Positions 22,292 to 32,655 of a DNA stretch of 38,793 nucleotides are shown piece by piece. The notes beneath the pieces were generated by a model. It was not told the DNA's origin and made no database searches. It saw only the letters and a list, made by a program, of their open reading frames with translations. The position numbers and the translations under genes are program-made. Origin of the DNA: Paracamarosporium sp. OC-R06-R3 (taxonomy: Eukaryota > Ascomycota > Dothideomycetes > Pleosporales > Didymosphaeriaceae); assembly GCA_019828545.1 (NCBI GenBank), contig JACVRA010000370.1, positions 1-38,793 on the forward strand, written 5' to 3'. Within the stretch, counting starts at the first letter, position 1. Each line of letters begins with the position of its first letter.

Positions 22292-23250
22292 CTACAAAAC
22301 TTCCACTCTGGGCAAACCGTACCTAAGCGGCGCGCTTTGCACTTGCTCACGGATATCAGTAAGCTCCCCTGTGAGAGTCTTAATCCAACTATATAGTGGC
22401 ATATCTAAGTCGGGGTTGACGAAGTACATTACCGACTGGCGGCTCTGGAGACGATGGCACCACTAGTCAATGCTGTAAGCGTCGACCTGGGCATGATAAT
22501 AACCTCGTTTCGCGCTGGAAGCATTGGCAATACCACTTCTAAATCTGATTGTGTGGTGTATATTCCTAGGCCACATTCATAGGAATGCCATATAGTGAGC
22601 ATATGTCCATCTTCATGCTTATCTTGAATCGAGTCTCGTTCTGACGGTGAAGGTAGCAGACTATTGACTTGCAGGTAAGACGCTTTTTCAAACGAGGGGC
22701 CAGCTTCCACCCCGAAGGTCTTCACTACCTCATCAAGTATACTCCTTACTAACAGTATCAGTGCATCGCGCCAGTCAATGATAGATTGAGTGAGCTCTGA
22801 GACTGTTTTGGTGTTGGGGACGAGGTCCATCCGATCAGACCATATTGTGAAGCACTCGTTCAAATCAGGACGATCGAGCGTACTCGAGTACTCGATGCCA
22901 AGCGGTCGGTAGCCATGATTGTAATTGGGAGCACTGTTAGAGAGCTTCTGATTCAGTGGTTTCTGGAAGAACTCGATTGCATAGCGAATAGTTGAATGCA
23001 GCTTGTTGGCCTCTGGATCGGAAAGGTTTAAGACGGCATAACCTTGATCGATGATATCGCGTGTGACCTGCGAGATGGCAGTATCTTTCGATTCCCTAGT
23101 ATTGTTTACGACTGGGATTCGGGAATCATGTAAACCACTCTGTGGTGGAGCAAGATAGTTGTATCTTCGCGCCAAGTCTTTGATTCTTCCGGACCAAGTA
23201 CCGGACTCCATTGCCACTGTTCCGACTCCTTTACCGTCTACTGTTTTCAT
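22292..23250 (-). pseudogene. 2-oxoglutarate/Fe(II) oxygenase (IPNS-like), damaged C-terminus
   Basis: A 273-codon frame (22429-23250) has the fold of isopenicillin-N-synthase-like dioxygenases: LAPPQSGLHDSRIPVV, then DIIDQGYAVLNLSDPEA and GYRPLGIEYSS. The iron-binding HxD is seen as His-Glu-Asp in DKHEDGHMLTIW. The frame reaches LTALTSGAIVSRAASR and stops. One base over, the normal C-terminus continues as QSVMYFVNPDLDMPLYSW and ends at 22292. The roughly 12-15 residues between, which in this family carry the distal iron-binding His, are missing. This indicates a small deletion plus frameshift that removes a metal ligand. The first about 25 residues (KTVDGKGVGTVAMESGTW) resemble an ankyrin repeat and are in frame with the ankyrin relic upstream. 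Confidence 0.8.
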
Positions 23251-23271
23251 GTTCGACAGAAAGCTAGGGTG

Positions 23272-25840
23272 CTAGAAGACAGCTTCTAGCAGATCTGGAT
23301 CCCCTAGCTTGGCAGCATAGTGCACCGCGGCCCATCCATCCTTGCTCATGATATGACTAACGTTGTCCAAAGTCAATATCTCCACTACACAGGTAATGTT
23401 TGCGTTACTAAGTGCATCTATGAGTGGTGTGTTGTCACTGTGGTTGGACTCCGCAGCTAAAGCATCGTCGCCAGTTTTAGCCACATGACGTAGCAAAACA
23501 AGCATAGTGAAATATGTTTCTCCACACATAATCATGTATATTGATCCCAGCTCCATTGCAAAAGAGAGTCTCAACGCAAATTGGATCGTCAAGAAGTTCT
23601 GGTATCTGTGGGCGACCATACACATCCTGACTGTTGATGTGGTCTCTGTTGGTGGTGGAGCATAGAAGTGAGACCATTTGCCGCCTATCAGGTCCTTTTT
23701 CGCAGAGCCCAACATGATGAAGGGCGACGTTTCCGTCTTCTTGTTGTATATTAGGATCTGCTCCAGCGTCTAGCAATAGCTTCATGTAAGATGGAAAACA
23801 CCAGGAAGCACCGTGAAGTGAAGTTTCGCCCCATCTATTGAGATGGTTAAGGCCGTGTTGCTCTAGGCACCGTCGCCAGATTTAGAGCGTGGCCTCCAAG
23901 CCTTTTCCTAATTTCGACTCCACTACAGTATGCAAGATGTTGGCATTGAGGTTGGAAAGAAGCAGTGGGTTGGCACCGTGTTCTAAACGTATTCTAGCCT
24001 TGTCGCAGTGCCTGGAGAAGATCACTCAATGAAGAGGTGACCACTGATACTTCTGATCCTCTGGTCGATGAGATTGTACATGATTTTGCTTCGTGGTGGT
24101 ACCCCGTAGGCGGATGATCGAAAATATTCGATGATTGCTCCTAGAAGAGGAGATATGTTTTTGAAACGCACTTTCCATTCGGCCCAGTCTGTATCCACTG
24201 GTGCGTTATTGGCACGATCAACGAGTTCGATAAGTCTACTTGAAGTAGCTGAAACTTAGCCATGGCTTTTCTTTTGGACGAGGCCACAACAGCTACTTAC
24301 GCTTGAGGAGAAGGTCTCTCCTGATCACTTGTTGCGCATAAGTCCAATACAGTGATGTGTATGGGCGTAAAACCAAAATCTAAAAGATCATGATCTTTGT
24401 CATAGAACAGTCCAACGATGTCTCGTTCTACTTGAGTAGCATCTTAACCCAGCGATTCGAGAACAGCAAAGTCAGCCGGTGTTCTAGACCATGGTTAGTA
24501 TGATGTTTGATATCAAAGTTGCACTGGAAGATACCTTGATGCGATTTCCCCGCTCTCTATATCCGCGCCTAGATCGATCAGATACTTCACGATCAGGAAC
24601 TAACGGTGATAAGCGGCGGTCTGTGTGACGGTCAGTAGAGGTTCTCACCTAGATCTGAGCTCACTTACATGTAACAATGACTAATCATCTGGTGCTGTGT
24701 CCCAGATGATAGCTTCGCCAGATTGGAAGCTTGCTTTGAGTTTACCCAAATTGCCGTGCTTCACGAACCTCATAGCGTTGCAGCCCTCTGAGACTGTGCG
24801 ATACGTCTTCATATTATAGCGCACGTTGATGTTATGCGATGAAGCAGCGCGGGACAGGACTTCGGAAAATAATTTCGAGAAGCTTTGAAACTTTGGTACG
24901 ACTACAGTGCAAGATAGACAAGTCGGATCCGTACAGCTTGTCTTTGTACTCTTAGGCCTGCCAAAGCCTCCTCGAGGTGGCTTAGTACATCCCTCGTGGC
25001 ATTTACAGTAGCATTTATAATGACACGCTTTACGGATTTGTTCGTCTCGCTGATCAGATGTGTCTTTCAACATCGTCCGGGAACTAAGGACTACTGCGTC
25101 TTTTACTAGTATACCGCTGGGAGCAAGTTAAGGATGAGCAGAGTCGTTCGAGCTGGATGCCGGAATATACCAGGCCAGCTCGGTTGGTAACGTTGATGCT
25201 ATCGATATACTATCTGTTTTAGCTGTGGAAGTGGAACTTGACGGTCGACAACGGTGGAAGCGAGTGAGAGGCGCGACTGTGACCTGCGCGCGTTCGGAAT
25301 TCGGTAGTTCGATAGCGACACTCTCGTTGTTGGCAGAAAGTGACTGACATTGACTGATAATAGTCATAAACGTCTCCCTACAAGCGTGTTAGTGACAGGC
25401 TTCCCAGCGATACTAGGGTGTCGTAAGACTTGCGCATGCGGGATAGAAAGAAACGTTTGAAGTATAGCATTCTTCTCCTTCAACTGTTCACGTAGCTTCT
25501 TGAATGTTGACTTGTTTTGCAGCCATCTCAGTCGGCGAATTGCGGGGGTTCGATGTGCGGAGATCTGTACCAAGCGATGCTCAAGCTCTGTCATCGTCTC
25601 CATAGAGCCTTGAACCATCATATTTACGATTTCCTCAGCGATATGATGAGCTGCGTGGCGGCTTCGCAGTACGCGGTTGAACCCGCTCAATGCCTTCGTG
25701 AAAACAGCAACATTTTTGGCCAGGTTATCAATTTCTTCATCTCCCTCTCTGAAACTGCTGATGACTCTAAGCGTTGTTTTGCTGGCGTGGATCAAGGTGG
25801 CGACTGAGGCTACCAAGTCTACTATAGTTACAGGGTCCAT
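23272..25840 (-). pseudogene. HeLo-like N-terminal / ankyrin-repeat protein, decayed
   Basis: The start is ATG 25840: MDPVTIVDLVASVATLIHAS begins a helical domain like the HeLo-like N-terminus of fungal STAND and ankyrin proteins, running to about 25367. The frame resumes at SLSANNESVAIELPNS (a 38-bp intron would restore it) and reaches SAHP. One TAA follows, and the same frame continues to MLKDTSDQRDEQ and the Cys-rich CHYKCYCKCHEGC. Then comes DTAPDD with TAG, a good intron (GTAAGT to CACAG), and AAYHR-stop-FLIVKYLIDLGADIESG, a clear ankyrin repeat. DFGFTPIHITVLDL lies near 24380. The last part (LLLDAGADPNIQQEDGNVAL, frameshift, GWAAVHYAAKLGDPDLLEAV) ends with TAG at 23272. Nearly all stops fit C-to-T or G-to-A mutation. 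Intact relatives function in non-self recognition or unknown signalling. Confidence 0.75.
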
Positions 25841-26637
25841 GTGTATCGTGTGTTTAGTCTGATGTCGTTTTTGAGCGTAAAGGAAACAATCTACGATTCG
25901 GGCTGGGAACGGAACATCAAAATTCACAACGGTGGAGAATCTGCCGATGGCTACAGTCTGTGATCTTCCAGGTTATGAACTTCAGTAATCAGGCTGTAAT
26001 ATTAAGTTGCAAGTATTAGAGTGACCCAAAGCCTGGTAGCAGGACGTTTGCTTATCTTGTGGACGGGGAAACACACACTCATTGTACAATACAAGGGTCA
26101 GATGGGTGAGTAATTCCTTTTCTCATTCGGTGAACGGATTACAAGCGCGCTAGCTGTGTTACTCTTGCTCGGAAATCACTCGTCAACAGATGTGATGCAC
26201 GCATATGCGCTTGCAGCGACCTTGCACAGCCTGCACGGCTGGCAGAAAGAAGACTAGTCTTTGCGATCGATTGATCATTCCAAATGTGTGCACACTTGTA
26301 TCTGCCGAACTGTGACGATATCTGCTTGATGGATATCGCTCAAGTGCTTTGAATGACGCATATTTAGAAGGGTCTCTAGGAAAACCTGTGGTAGCGCCCT
26401 CCCTTAGCGAGGCCAAAGAAGGCGCCATTAATGCAACGTGTTCTGCCAGGCGCCATATGCTTGGCTCTGGGACTTACCACTCTTTTAGTCCGACTAGGCG
26501 CGGGTTTTCCGAGTTGTGTTGGTGTTTTACATGCACGTCCGTGCGCCAATAGCCTTTACCAATCACCCTGTTATCTTCGGTTGCATTCTACAGACTTGCA
26601 TCAAAGCTTGTTCAAAATCTGAAATACCATCGAGACG
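25841..26637. other. Intergenic between divergent relics
   Basis: About 800 bp between the ankyrin gene (minus) and the LYC1-like gene (plus). It would have held both promoters. Short frames on both strands (for example 26183-26428 minus) show no domain. Nothing else is supported. Confidence 0.5.
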
Positions 26638-27997
26638 ATGGGTTCATCGAATATACTCCAAGTTTTGCCAACGTCATCTCCAGACGATTTAGTGCTGCGA
26701 CACCCCACACCAGATGAACGCATCAAGGTTTGGACAGAAACGTCAACCGCTTGGGGAGACTCGTTACCGCTGGCGAAATGCCTAGAGGAGTCAGAATATC
26801 TCCTGACCATCCCCATGAACAAAAATGAGAACACGACCATGTGGATACTCGTTGACAAGAATGATCCTCCAAACATACGAACAATTTATTGTTCATGTGA
26901 AACAATTCGCAAGCGCTCGTTAATGAGTGACTCCCGTGGCAACGTATCTGAGAGCATCATTTACGCTATTGCAAGCGTATTTTGCCCTCCTCAGCATCGA
27001 CGACAAGGCTACGCAGCCCGGATGTTAAGTGATTTGGCCATGATCCTCCAAACATGGCAACTGCAAGATAGCCATTATATAGGATCCGTACTTTACTCGG
27101 ATATCGAGACATCATATTACGCGAGACTCGGGTGGCTTCCCAGAGCAACGAACGCACACGTCGAATTTTTTTCACGGGACTCAAGTGCGCGATCGACTCC
27201 AATCCATGAAGAAGAACTCGAAAAGCTTTGTAGGAGGGATGAGGCAATGGCTCGCAAGCTATTCGCGGTCTCCTGCGACGATGTACGCAAACGAGTAACT
27301 ACCCTACCCGATCTTGAACACATGCTTTAGTATATCAGAAAGGAGGACTTCGCTATGGAATACCTATTTGGGAGAAAACCGGACTCAAGGGGGCAATAAT
27401 TGGAGAACCAGCGAGTCAAGTTCGGGTCTTGTGGGTTCGAAGATATTATGAGCACCATGACTCGCAGTCTGGAAGAAACGTTTTTTTTTATCCTTCTTCT
27501 GGTGTTCGAGTGCGACAGTACCGCGACAAGACTATCGATGAGCGATGCAGAAATGCCAACCGAGAAGTATGATGAACAATCAGGATAATTGAAAGCAGTT
27601 ACAATCTACACAAGCTGAAGCTGCAAAGTGGAAACTTGACTGTGTCCAACTCTGGAATCCAAGCCGCCTAGTCTGGAAGATGCTTGCTGAAAGTGGACTA
27701 AAACATACTACTGTGGATTGCAAAGAGGAAAACATTGCTAGCGGGTTGTGGCATGATAACACAGGCACAATGGATGAACCAAGTTGTTGTTGGGCCAAGT
27801 TTGGACCCGGCGACTTGGCTTTAGGCTCCGAAGTGGAGCTAAGCACCAAACATTTTGTAGTTATTAATCTTGTAGCTTTATATGGTGCTACTCGTCAACA
27901 GTCCCCCTTGGAGTCATTGCAAATGTATGGTTTGGTGAGGATAGCAATGGATGAACCGCCACTGTGGGTAAATAACGAGTATTATGTGTGGACCTGA
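26638..27997 (+). pseudogene. LYC1-like GNAT N-acetyltransferase pseudogene
   Basis: Related to fungal LYC1 lysine N-acetyltransferases. An open frame of 230 codons (26638-27330) holds the acetyl-CoA-binding motif A (FCPPQHRRQGYAARMLSDL) and the YYARLGW motif. It ends DLEHML with TAG where the family has Trp (TGG to TAG fits RIP). The same frame continues YIRKEDFAMEYLFGRKPDS. A one-base shift after the GGGGG run then brings in GAIIGEPASQVRVLWVRRYY. Later, EAAKWKLDCVQLWNPSRLVW and LKHTTVDCKEENIASGLW (27617-27750) are the normal C-terminal half. The terminal VNNEYYVW matches the family end. Several stops lie between these pieces. Confidence 0.8.
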
Positions 27998-28373
27998 GAT
28001 GTTATAGCCATAAGCACAAAGCGCATCGGTTCTTCTGTTTTCTTGGGGTGCTTTCAGTGGTTTCCTGTTTGCCCAATCAGGTGTTTCCAGTATGATGCCT
28101 GCGGATCTTTCTCAAAAGCTCCCTACCTACCGTGACCGCAAGCTCAGATGACCATGCAACTACAGTCAATCTACATAGGGGGCGCAGCAGTAATGGTGAA
28201 AACCTGATTGATCAGTTCTTGCCGAACCTGTGACAGCTGTCGGTCGCCTGGTGACCGCTTAATGAGACACATGATTCAATTTCAGCCTCACTCCAACTTC
28301 AACGGCAGCCTAGCAAACATTCACTACAAACCAGCACTATTGCTATTATAGGATATCCCGGAGCAACTTTCCT
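27998..28373. other. Intergenic between two acetyltransferase relics
   Basis: About 375 bp with no frame or motif that I recognise. Confidence 0.5.
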
Positions 28374-28805
28374 ATGTCTTTTGATGTTCCAGATCACGTT
28401 GCGATGCCACTTGTCCTTTCGCGTGCTAGTACCGACGATGCAGCTCTCATCGCACAAATTCACATGGCTGCTTTTGGTCAAAACGGAATGCTTTTGAATT
28501 AATTGCCCTCACCAGAAGTGCGCAAAGTATTGGAGAAGGCAATAGAGGCAAAAGCACTGGCCGATATCATGGACCCGAAAATCACAGTCTTAGTCGTTCG
28601 AACGACGATGGTAGAGCAACGAGCCAGAGACCGACAAGTCCTGCACAAGACTCCTCTCATCATCAGCTTCGCGAAATGGATCCATCTGGTGCTACCAGAG
28701 GAAGATTATAAAGAACCTTCATGGGTATGGCCGGAATGGCACTGCGTGGGAAATTTTGGATTCTTGGACGAGGAGGGTACGTCCTGTTCTGTGCCGATTC
28801 TCTAG
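28374..28805 (+). pseudogene. GNAT acetyltransferase pseudogene, N-terminal part
   Basis: From ATG 28374 the frame reads MSFDVPDHVAMPLVLSRAST, then AALIAQIHMAAFGQNGMLLN, the usual start of fungal GNAT proteins (a short strand, then an IAxIHxxAF helix). A TAA stands where a Gln (CAA) is likely. The frame continues LPSPEVRKVLEKAIEAKALA, ITVLVVR and ISFAKWIHL to EEPSWVWP-like sequence, and ends at 28805. A donor-like GTACGT occurs near 28771, but the acetyl-CoA-binding half is not found downstream. It is a second, unrelated GNAT gene next to the LYC1-like relic. Confidence 0.7.
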
Positions 28806-29200
28806 GGATAACCTTTTTGTATTACTTCTCGTATTCAGGCCTACGTTAAACTCTTGTTGAATAGAAGATCAAATATATGTGTGCAGTGCAGCGCAGCAAA
28901 GAAAGTGAGATTAATATTCTTTATCCTAGTCTCCTAAATAGCTATATAATGGCTGCTTTGCTGTTTACGGATAGAAATGCCACTTTCGATGACTTTAGCT
29001 ATAAAAGCTTTGATTTTGTACCTGAAACAAAGAAATCCTTGAGGAATTCAATCAACCATCTGCAATGTAAACCTTTCAATTATGTAAATCCAATGGTTTC
29101 AGCTGGAACTTCGTGTTGTGCCTTTTCTGCTTCTTGTCGCATCTCACGTTGATGGAAAAAGTTTCCCACCACTAATGATATATTAAGTCAGCTTGAGTTG
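28806..29200. other. Boundary between decayed region and intact cluster
   Basis: About 395 bp, moderately AT-rich, with no supported gene. A 91-codon plus-strand frame at 28877-29152 has no recognisable feature. It contains the 3' flank of the MFS gene. Confidence 0.5.
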
Positions 29201-30923
29201 CTATTTTCGTTCACAAACCAATGGTTTAAGGATTTTGGACCAAAGTATCTTACATATTAGAAGGACTGCGACGAGTGAAAATGACAAGATTGACGGAAAT
29301 CCACGCTCGAACTTCGGTCCCATCGTTTGCGGGAAGATTATGATTGGTAGGAACGAGTTTGTTGCGTAGAAAAGTCCATTCATGGAGGAAATCGTGAGGG
29401 CTCGTTCCTCCGCATTGGAGTTGTTGACTTCGTTGGCCCAAGTCTACGTGATATGGTTAGCATACATTGACATTACAGGACGAAAGACTGCGTGGGACAT
29501 ACCCAAGTGACGGCTGTCACGTATCCTCCAGCTAGAAGGAAGAACGCTACAACTTTCGCAGTATCTGAGGTATCCCAATACGTAAGGATTGAGCTTCCTA
29601 TGACAGTGGTACCCAGCAGTGGTCCAATCATCCAGTAGATACGATTGCCAGTAAGGTCGGATCCGAATCCCCAAGCAAAATCTGTCGCCATGGTGACCAG
29701 ATTGGAACAGGCCGGAATGATGTTCCGCTGTGAGACGGAATATCCAGCGCTTTTGAGGTAGACCGAAAAATATTGGTTGGCCTGGCACGAATTTCCATAG
29801 AAGATGTACATCAGACACATTACCCACCAGCGCCAGCTGCTAAACATGCGCTTAGCAAGCTTGAAGTCAAGAACACCCTTCACTTTGGCGCGGCCCTGAC
29901 GTTCCATACGATGCCTCGCAAGCTCAATGTCGGCCTCGGTCAAGTACCATATCTTAGCGTTACTAGGATAGTCTGGTAAGAGAAACCACACTGAGAGAGC
30001 TACTGGAAAGCTCATACATCCGCAGACTATGTATAGCCACCGCCAGCCAGCAAGGCCCAGGTGACCATCAAGAGACTTATGTATGCCAGCTTGCATGAAA
30101 CCTGAAGTAGCCTGCCCAAAGAAACCGGTGATGTGCCAGATAGCGATGCGCTTTGCTAATTCGTGTTTGGTATACCAAGAACCGAGTAGGAAGATTATAA
30201 TGGGCGAAAAGCCCGATTCGAAAAGCCCGATCATGAAGCGAAAGGCATACATCTGGTTGGGGGTTTGAACAGCGGCCTGAGCGAATCTGAAGGACTTAGT
30301 TGCGTTTGCGCGGAATCAGGAATTGGGGTTCTCACGTAAAGGCTGTCCAGCCAAGTTCGCAGGCAATAATGCAGTATTTGGGCCGAATTTTTAAAGCGAT
30401 AAGGTTAGATGGAATCTGCATAATGGCGAAGGCGATCGTGTAGCACACTGTGCGCATTAGCGGTATCTAGAATGTGTGCCTTCAGCGAACCCACTTAACA
30501 TGTATGTATATTCGTTTCCCTGTATATCAAGGTCTTCCTTCAATCCTGTAACATCTGAACATTATTATAAGCCTGACGACTGGAGTATATTAACCAGTTG
30601 GGGTCTACTCACAGGCATTTGTGAGGTTAGACTGGTCGACATACTTCATCCACCAGCCCAACGTGGCGCATGTCAAAATGCCCATGTCGAGCTTGCGCAC
30701 CAGTTTTCGTTCCTTTGTACATTGGTCAGCCTCAAACACCCCCGATAATCACGGCGCGAGCACTCACCTCTGTACTCTTGAGATGCTGATCCGCATCCCA
30801 TAGATGCATGAGGATCCGCTTTCCAAAGGAGAACTCCTGTGGTGGTTTGACATCTTCACTGATACCCTCCCTAACTTCGACGGGTCGTGGGTCTGGAATA
30901 TTCAATTTCTTCTCAACCTCCAT
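29201..30923 (-). CDS. MFS anion:cation symporter (Dal5/allantoate-permease type)
   Basis: Plasma-membrane transporter of the major facilitator ACS family, whose fungal members carry allantoate, pantothenate, nicotinate and other organic anions. Six exons join into one clean frame of 484 residues: 30923-30768, 30712-30613, 30554-30495, 30447-30336, 30286-29503 and 29443-29201. All introns are GT-AG and 47-67 bp. Landmarks are a cytoplasmic N-terminus, MKYVDQSNLTNAYVTGLKED across the exon 2/3 junction, AFAIMQIPSNLIALKIRPKY, RFMIGLFESGFSPIIIFLLG, GWRWLYIVCG and, in the last exon, WANEVNNSNAEERALTISSM. Twelve hydrophobic segments are plausible. It is divergently transcribed from the aldolase-like gene. 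The substrate is unknown; an organic acid used or made by the neighbouring enzymes is an inference. Confidence 0.88.
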
Positions 30924-31045
30924 GTCAGCGTAAATGAAGCGTCGTATTTATTAATAATAAACTCAGGAGTCTCTCCACCTGACGAATTGGTAGTGCATCA
31001 GAGATGATGGAAGCAGTGACTTGGTTTTAGAACGTGTCCGCATGC

Positions 31046-31062
31046 ATCGGACAGGCCCCGAT
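31046..31062. promoter_or_regulatory. Candidate Zn2Cys6 site, CGG-N7-CCG
   Basis: ATCGGACAGGCCCCGAT: five-base arms in inverted orientation around 7 bp. Related ATCGGA/TCCGAT words recur in the other divergent promoter of the cluster (34203-34226 and near 34326). Binding by the cluster's regulator is inferred. Confidence 0.45.
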
Positions 31063-31250
31063 ATGCGCCGAACGCTGCCTATCGGCATCCTTGTAGATGA
31101 CCTTTTGGATGTTACCAAGATAAGATATTGGCGGGAGCATTGATAGTTATCTATCTATTGGCCTTTTGCTATCATTGATTATCAGCTTAGTGTTCTGATA
31201 ACCGTGGAAACTGGGGCGAATGACTTCCGGGGAGCGGGGGATAGGGCAGA

Positions 31251-31272
31251 AGTAGGGCCGCAGTAGGGCCGC
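31251..31272. repeat. 11-bp tandem repeat in the divergent promoter
   Basis: AGTAGGGCCGC occurs twice without a gap (31251-31261 and 31262-31272), directly beside the inverted repeat at 31273-31291. Confidence 0.6.
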
Positions 31273-31291
31273 CTCCGAACAGCTTTCGGAG
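31273..31291. promoter_or_regulatory. Candidate Zn2Cys6 site, CCG-N9-CGG (everted)
   Basis: CTCCGAACAGCTTTCGGAG: exact 7-bp arms around 5 bp, which places CCG and CGG nine bases apart. It lies 116 bp upstream of the aldolase-like ATG. Confidence 0.45.
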
Positions 31292-31406
31292 ACTGGACAC
31301 CGAGCTGAATTTCGGTTCCTACTTTCCTGTACTTTCGTATCCCAAAAATTTTGATAACTCCGTAATAGAAGAAGACACCAATCTAATCTACCGTTTCATC
31401 AATATC

Positions 31407-32385
31407 ATGAGTCCCAACATTGACCGAGTCGCCATCGCCCGCGAACTATGCCGGCCGAATCTCGTCAAAGCAACCATGGAGCGCAACGCGCTGGCGCACT
31501 CATTCGGCCTTCGTGTCGCATTCTCAGTGGAAATGCCCTTGATTGCGAAGCGAGCAGGATATCATGCAATTCTCATGAATTTAGAACATATGGCTATCGG
31601 AATGGAGACAATGAGGGATATTGCCATTTCATCTTTGAACGTTGGGTAAGAAGCTAGCCTCTTGCGAATAGTCTATGCTGTACGGACTGCTGATATGGGG
31701 GGATAGAATTACACCGATGGTCGTTGTGCCTACATGTGCACCAGAATGGATATCGCGATGCCTGGACGCTGGCGCGCAGGCTATCATTGTGCCGCATGTG
31801 AACACTGTCGAGCAAGCCCAGATGTGTGCAAATTCTGGCAAATTTCCTCCAATGGTAAGTTATTGTATTTGTGGACGTAAAGCAAGTTCGGCTGACACGG
31901 CATAGGGCAAGCGCTCCGTCACGATGGTCCAGCCCATGACACAGTATGCGACCGGGTTCTCATACGATACCATCGCTGAAGTCGTGAACAATGAAGTTCT
32001 CCTAATGCCTATGATTGAGACAGTTGAGGGCGTAGCCAACGTGGAAGCAATTGCCTCAGTATCCGGTATCGACGCCCTGCTGATCGGATGCGCAGATTTA
32101 TGTATGGAGCTCGGCATACCCGGTCAATTCGATGCGGATGTTTTCCATTCTACTATCGCGACAATCGCGGCGGCAGCAGAAAAAGTAAGCACAGGTGAAC
32201 GCAAGGTATTTGTTGGACTGGGGGGTCTTGAGCCAAGACCGGACTTACTTGAGACGTTCGCTATCCGACATCCTTCAATAAGATTTGCCATGGCAGGCAG
32301 AGATATGGGACTGTTATTGGATGGTATGGCAAGACAGGCTGTATCAATTAACGAAATATCGACGAAGTTACAGCTGAAGCCTTAA
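31407..32385 (+). CDS. HpcH/HpaI aldolase-family protein with altered active site
   Basis: Three exons (31407-31645, 31707-31854, 31906-32385) splice by GT-AG introns into 288 residues with no stop. The family consists of class II pyruvate aldolases (TIM barrels) that make or cleave 4-hydroxy-2-oxoacids. Metal ligands are visible: Glu167 in MIETVEGV and Asp193 in GCADLCMELG. The catalytic His is His61 in MNLEHMAIG. Two residues differ from the bacterial HpaI pattern: Asn58 where Asp precedes the EH motif, and Val86 in MVVVP where Arg (RVP) binds the pyruvate carboxylate. Since the frame is intact, the protein probably acts on a different substrate or has a different reaction. It is convergent with the aminotransferase (270 bp apart) and divergent from the transporter. 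Confidence 0.85.
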
Positions 32386-32655
32386 ATTCTATCTATGTAG
32401 AGTACGTTGCAAACATAGATATTATACACCAAGATTTTCAAAGTTGTTCTTCCTCAAGGGTTCATCTGAGTTTTCTTTGAAGATTTATACTTGACATGTG
32501 TCTGGGTAACTTATATCGAGTTGTTTTGATATCTAGAGTTTGTACACCTGGCCCCTTCCTCTTCAAGTCGATGTAATTTTATATAGATAACAAGTTTTAC
32601 ATGCGTGGTCCAAGACCTAGCAATTACAGTAGTATGGATTAAGTGACACTTGAAT

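Larger units (their letters stand above)
30924..31406. promoter_or_regulatory. Divergent promoter of the MFS and aldolase-like genes
   Basis: A 483-bp gap between two divergently transcribed genes. It contains ATCGG-N7-CCGAT (31046-31062), CTCCGAA-N5-TTCGGAG (31273-31291) and an 11-bp tandem repeat AGTAGGGCCGC (31251-31272). Paired CGG/CCG triplets are the usual binding pattern of Zn2Cys6 regulators, one of which is encoded in this cluster. Confidence 0.6.

Noticed and set aside
30476..31007. Plus-strand frames over the 5' end of the MFS gene
   Set aside because: They are shadows of the minus-strand exons, which join in one frame with canonical introns and clear family motifs.
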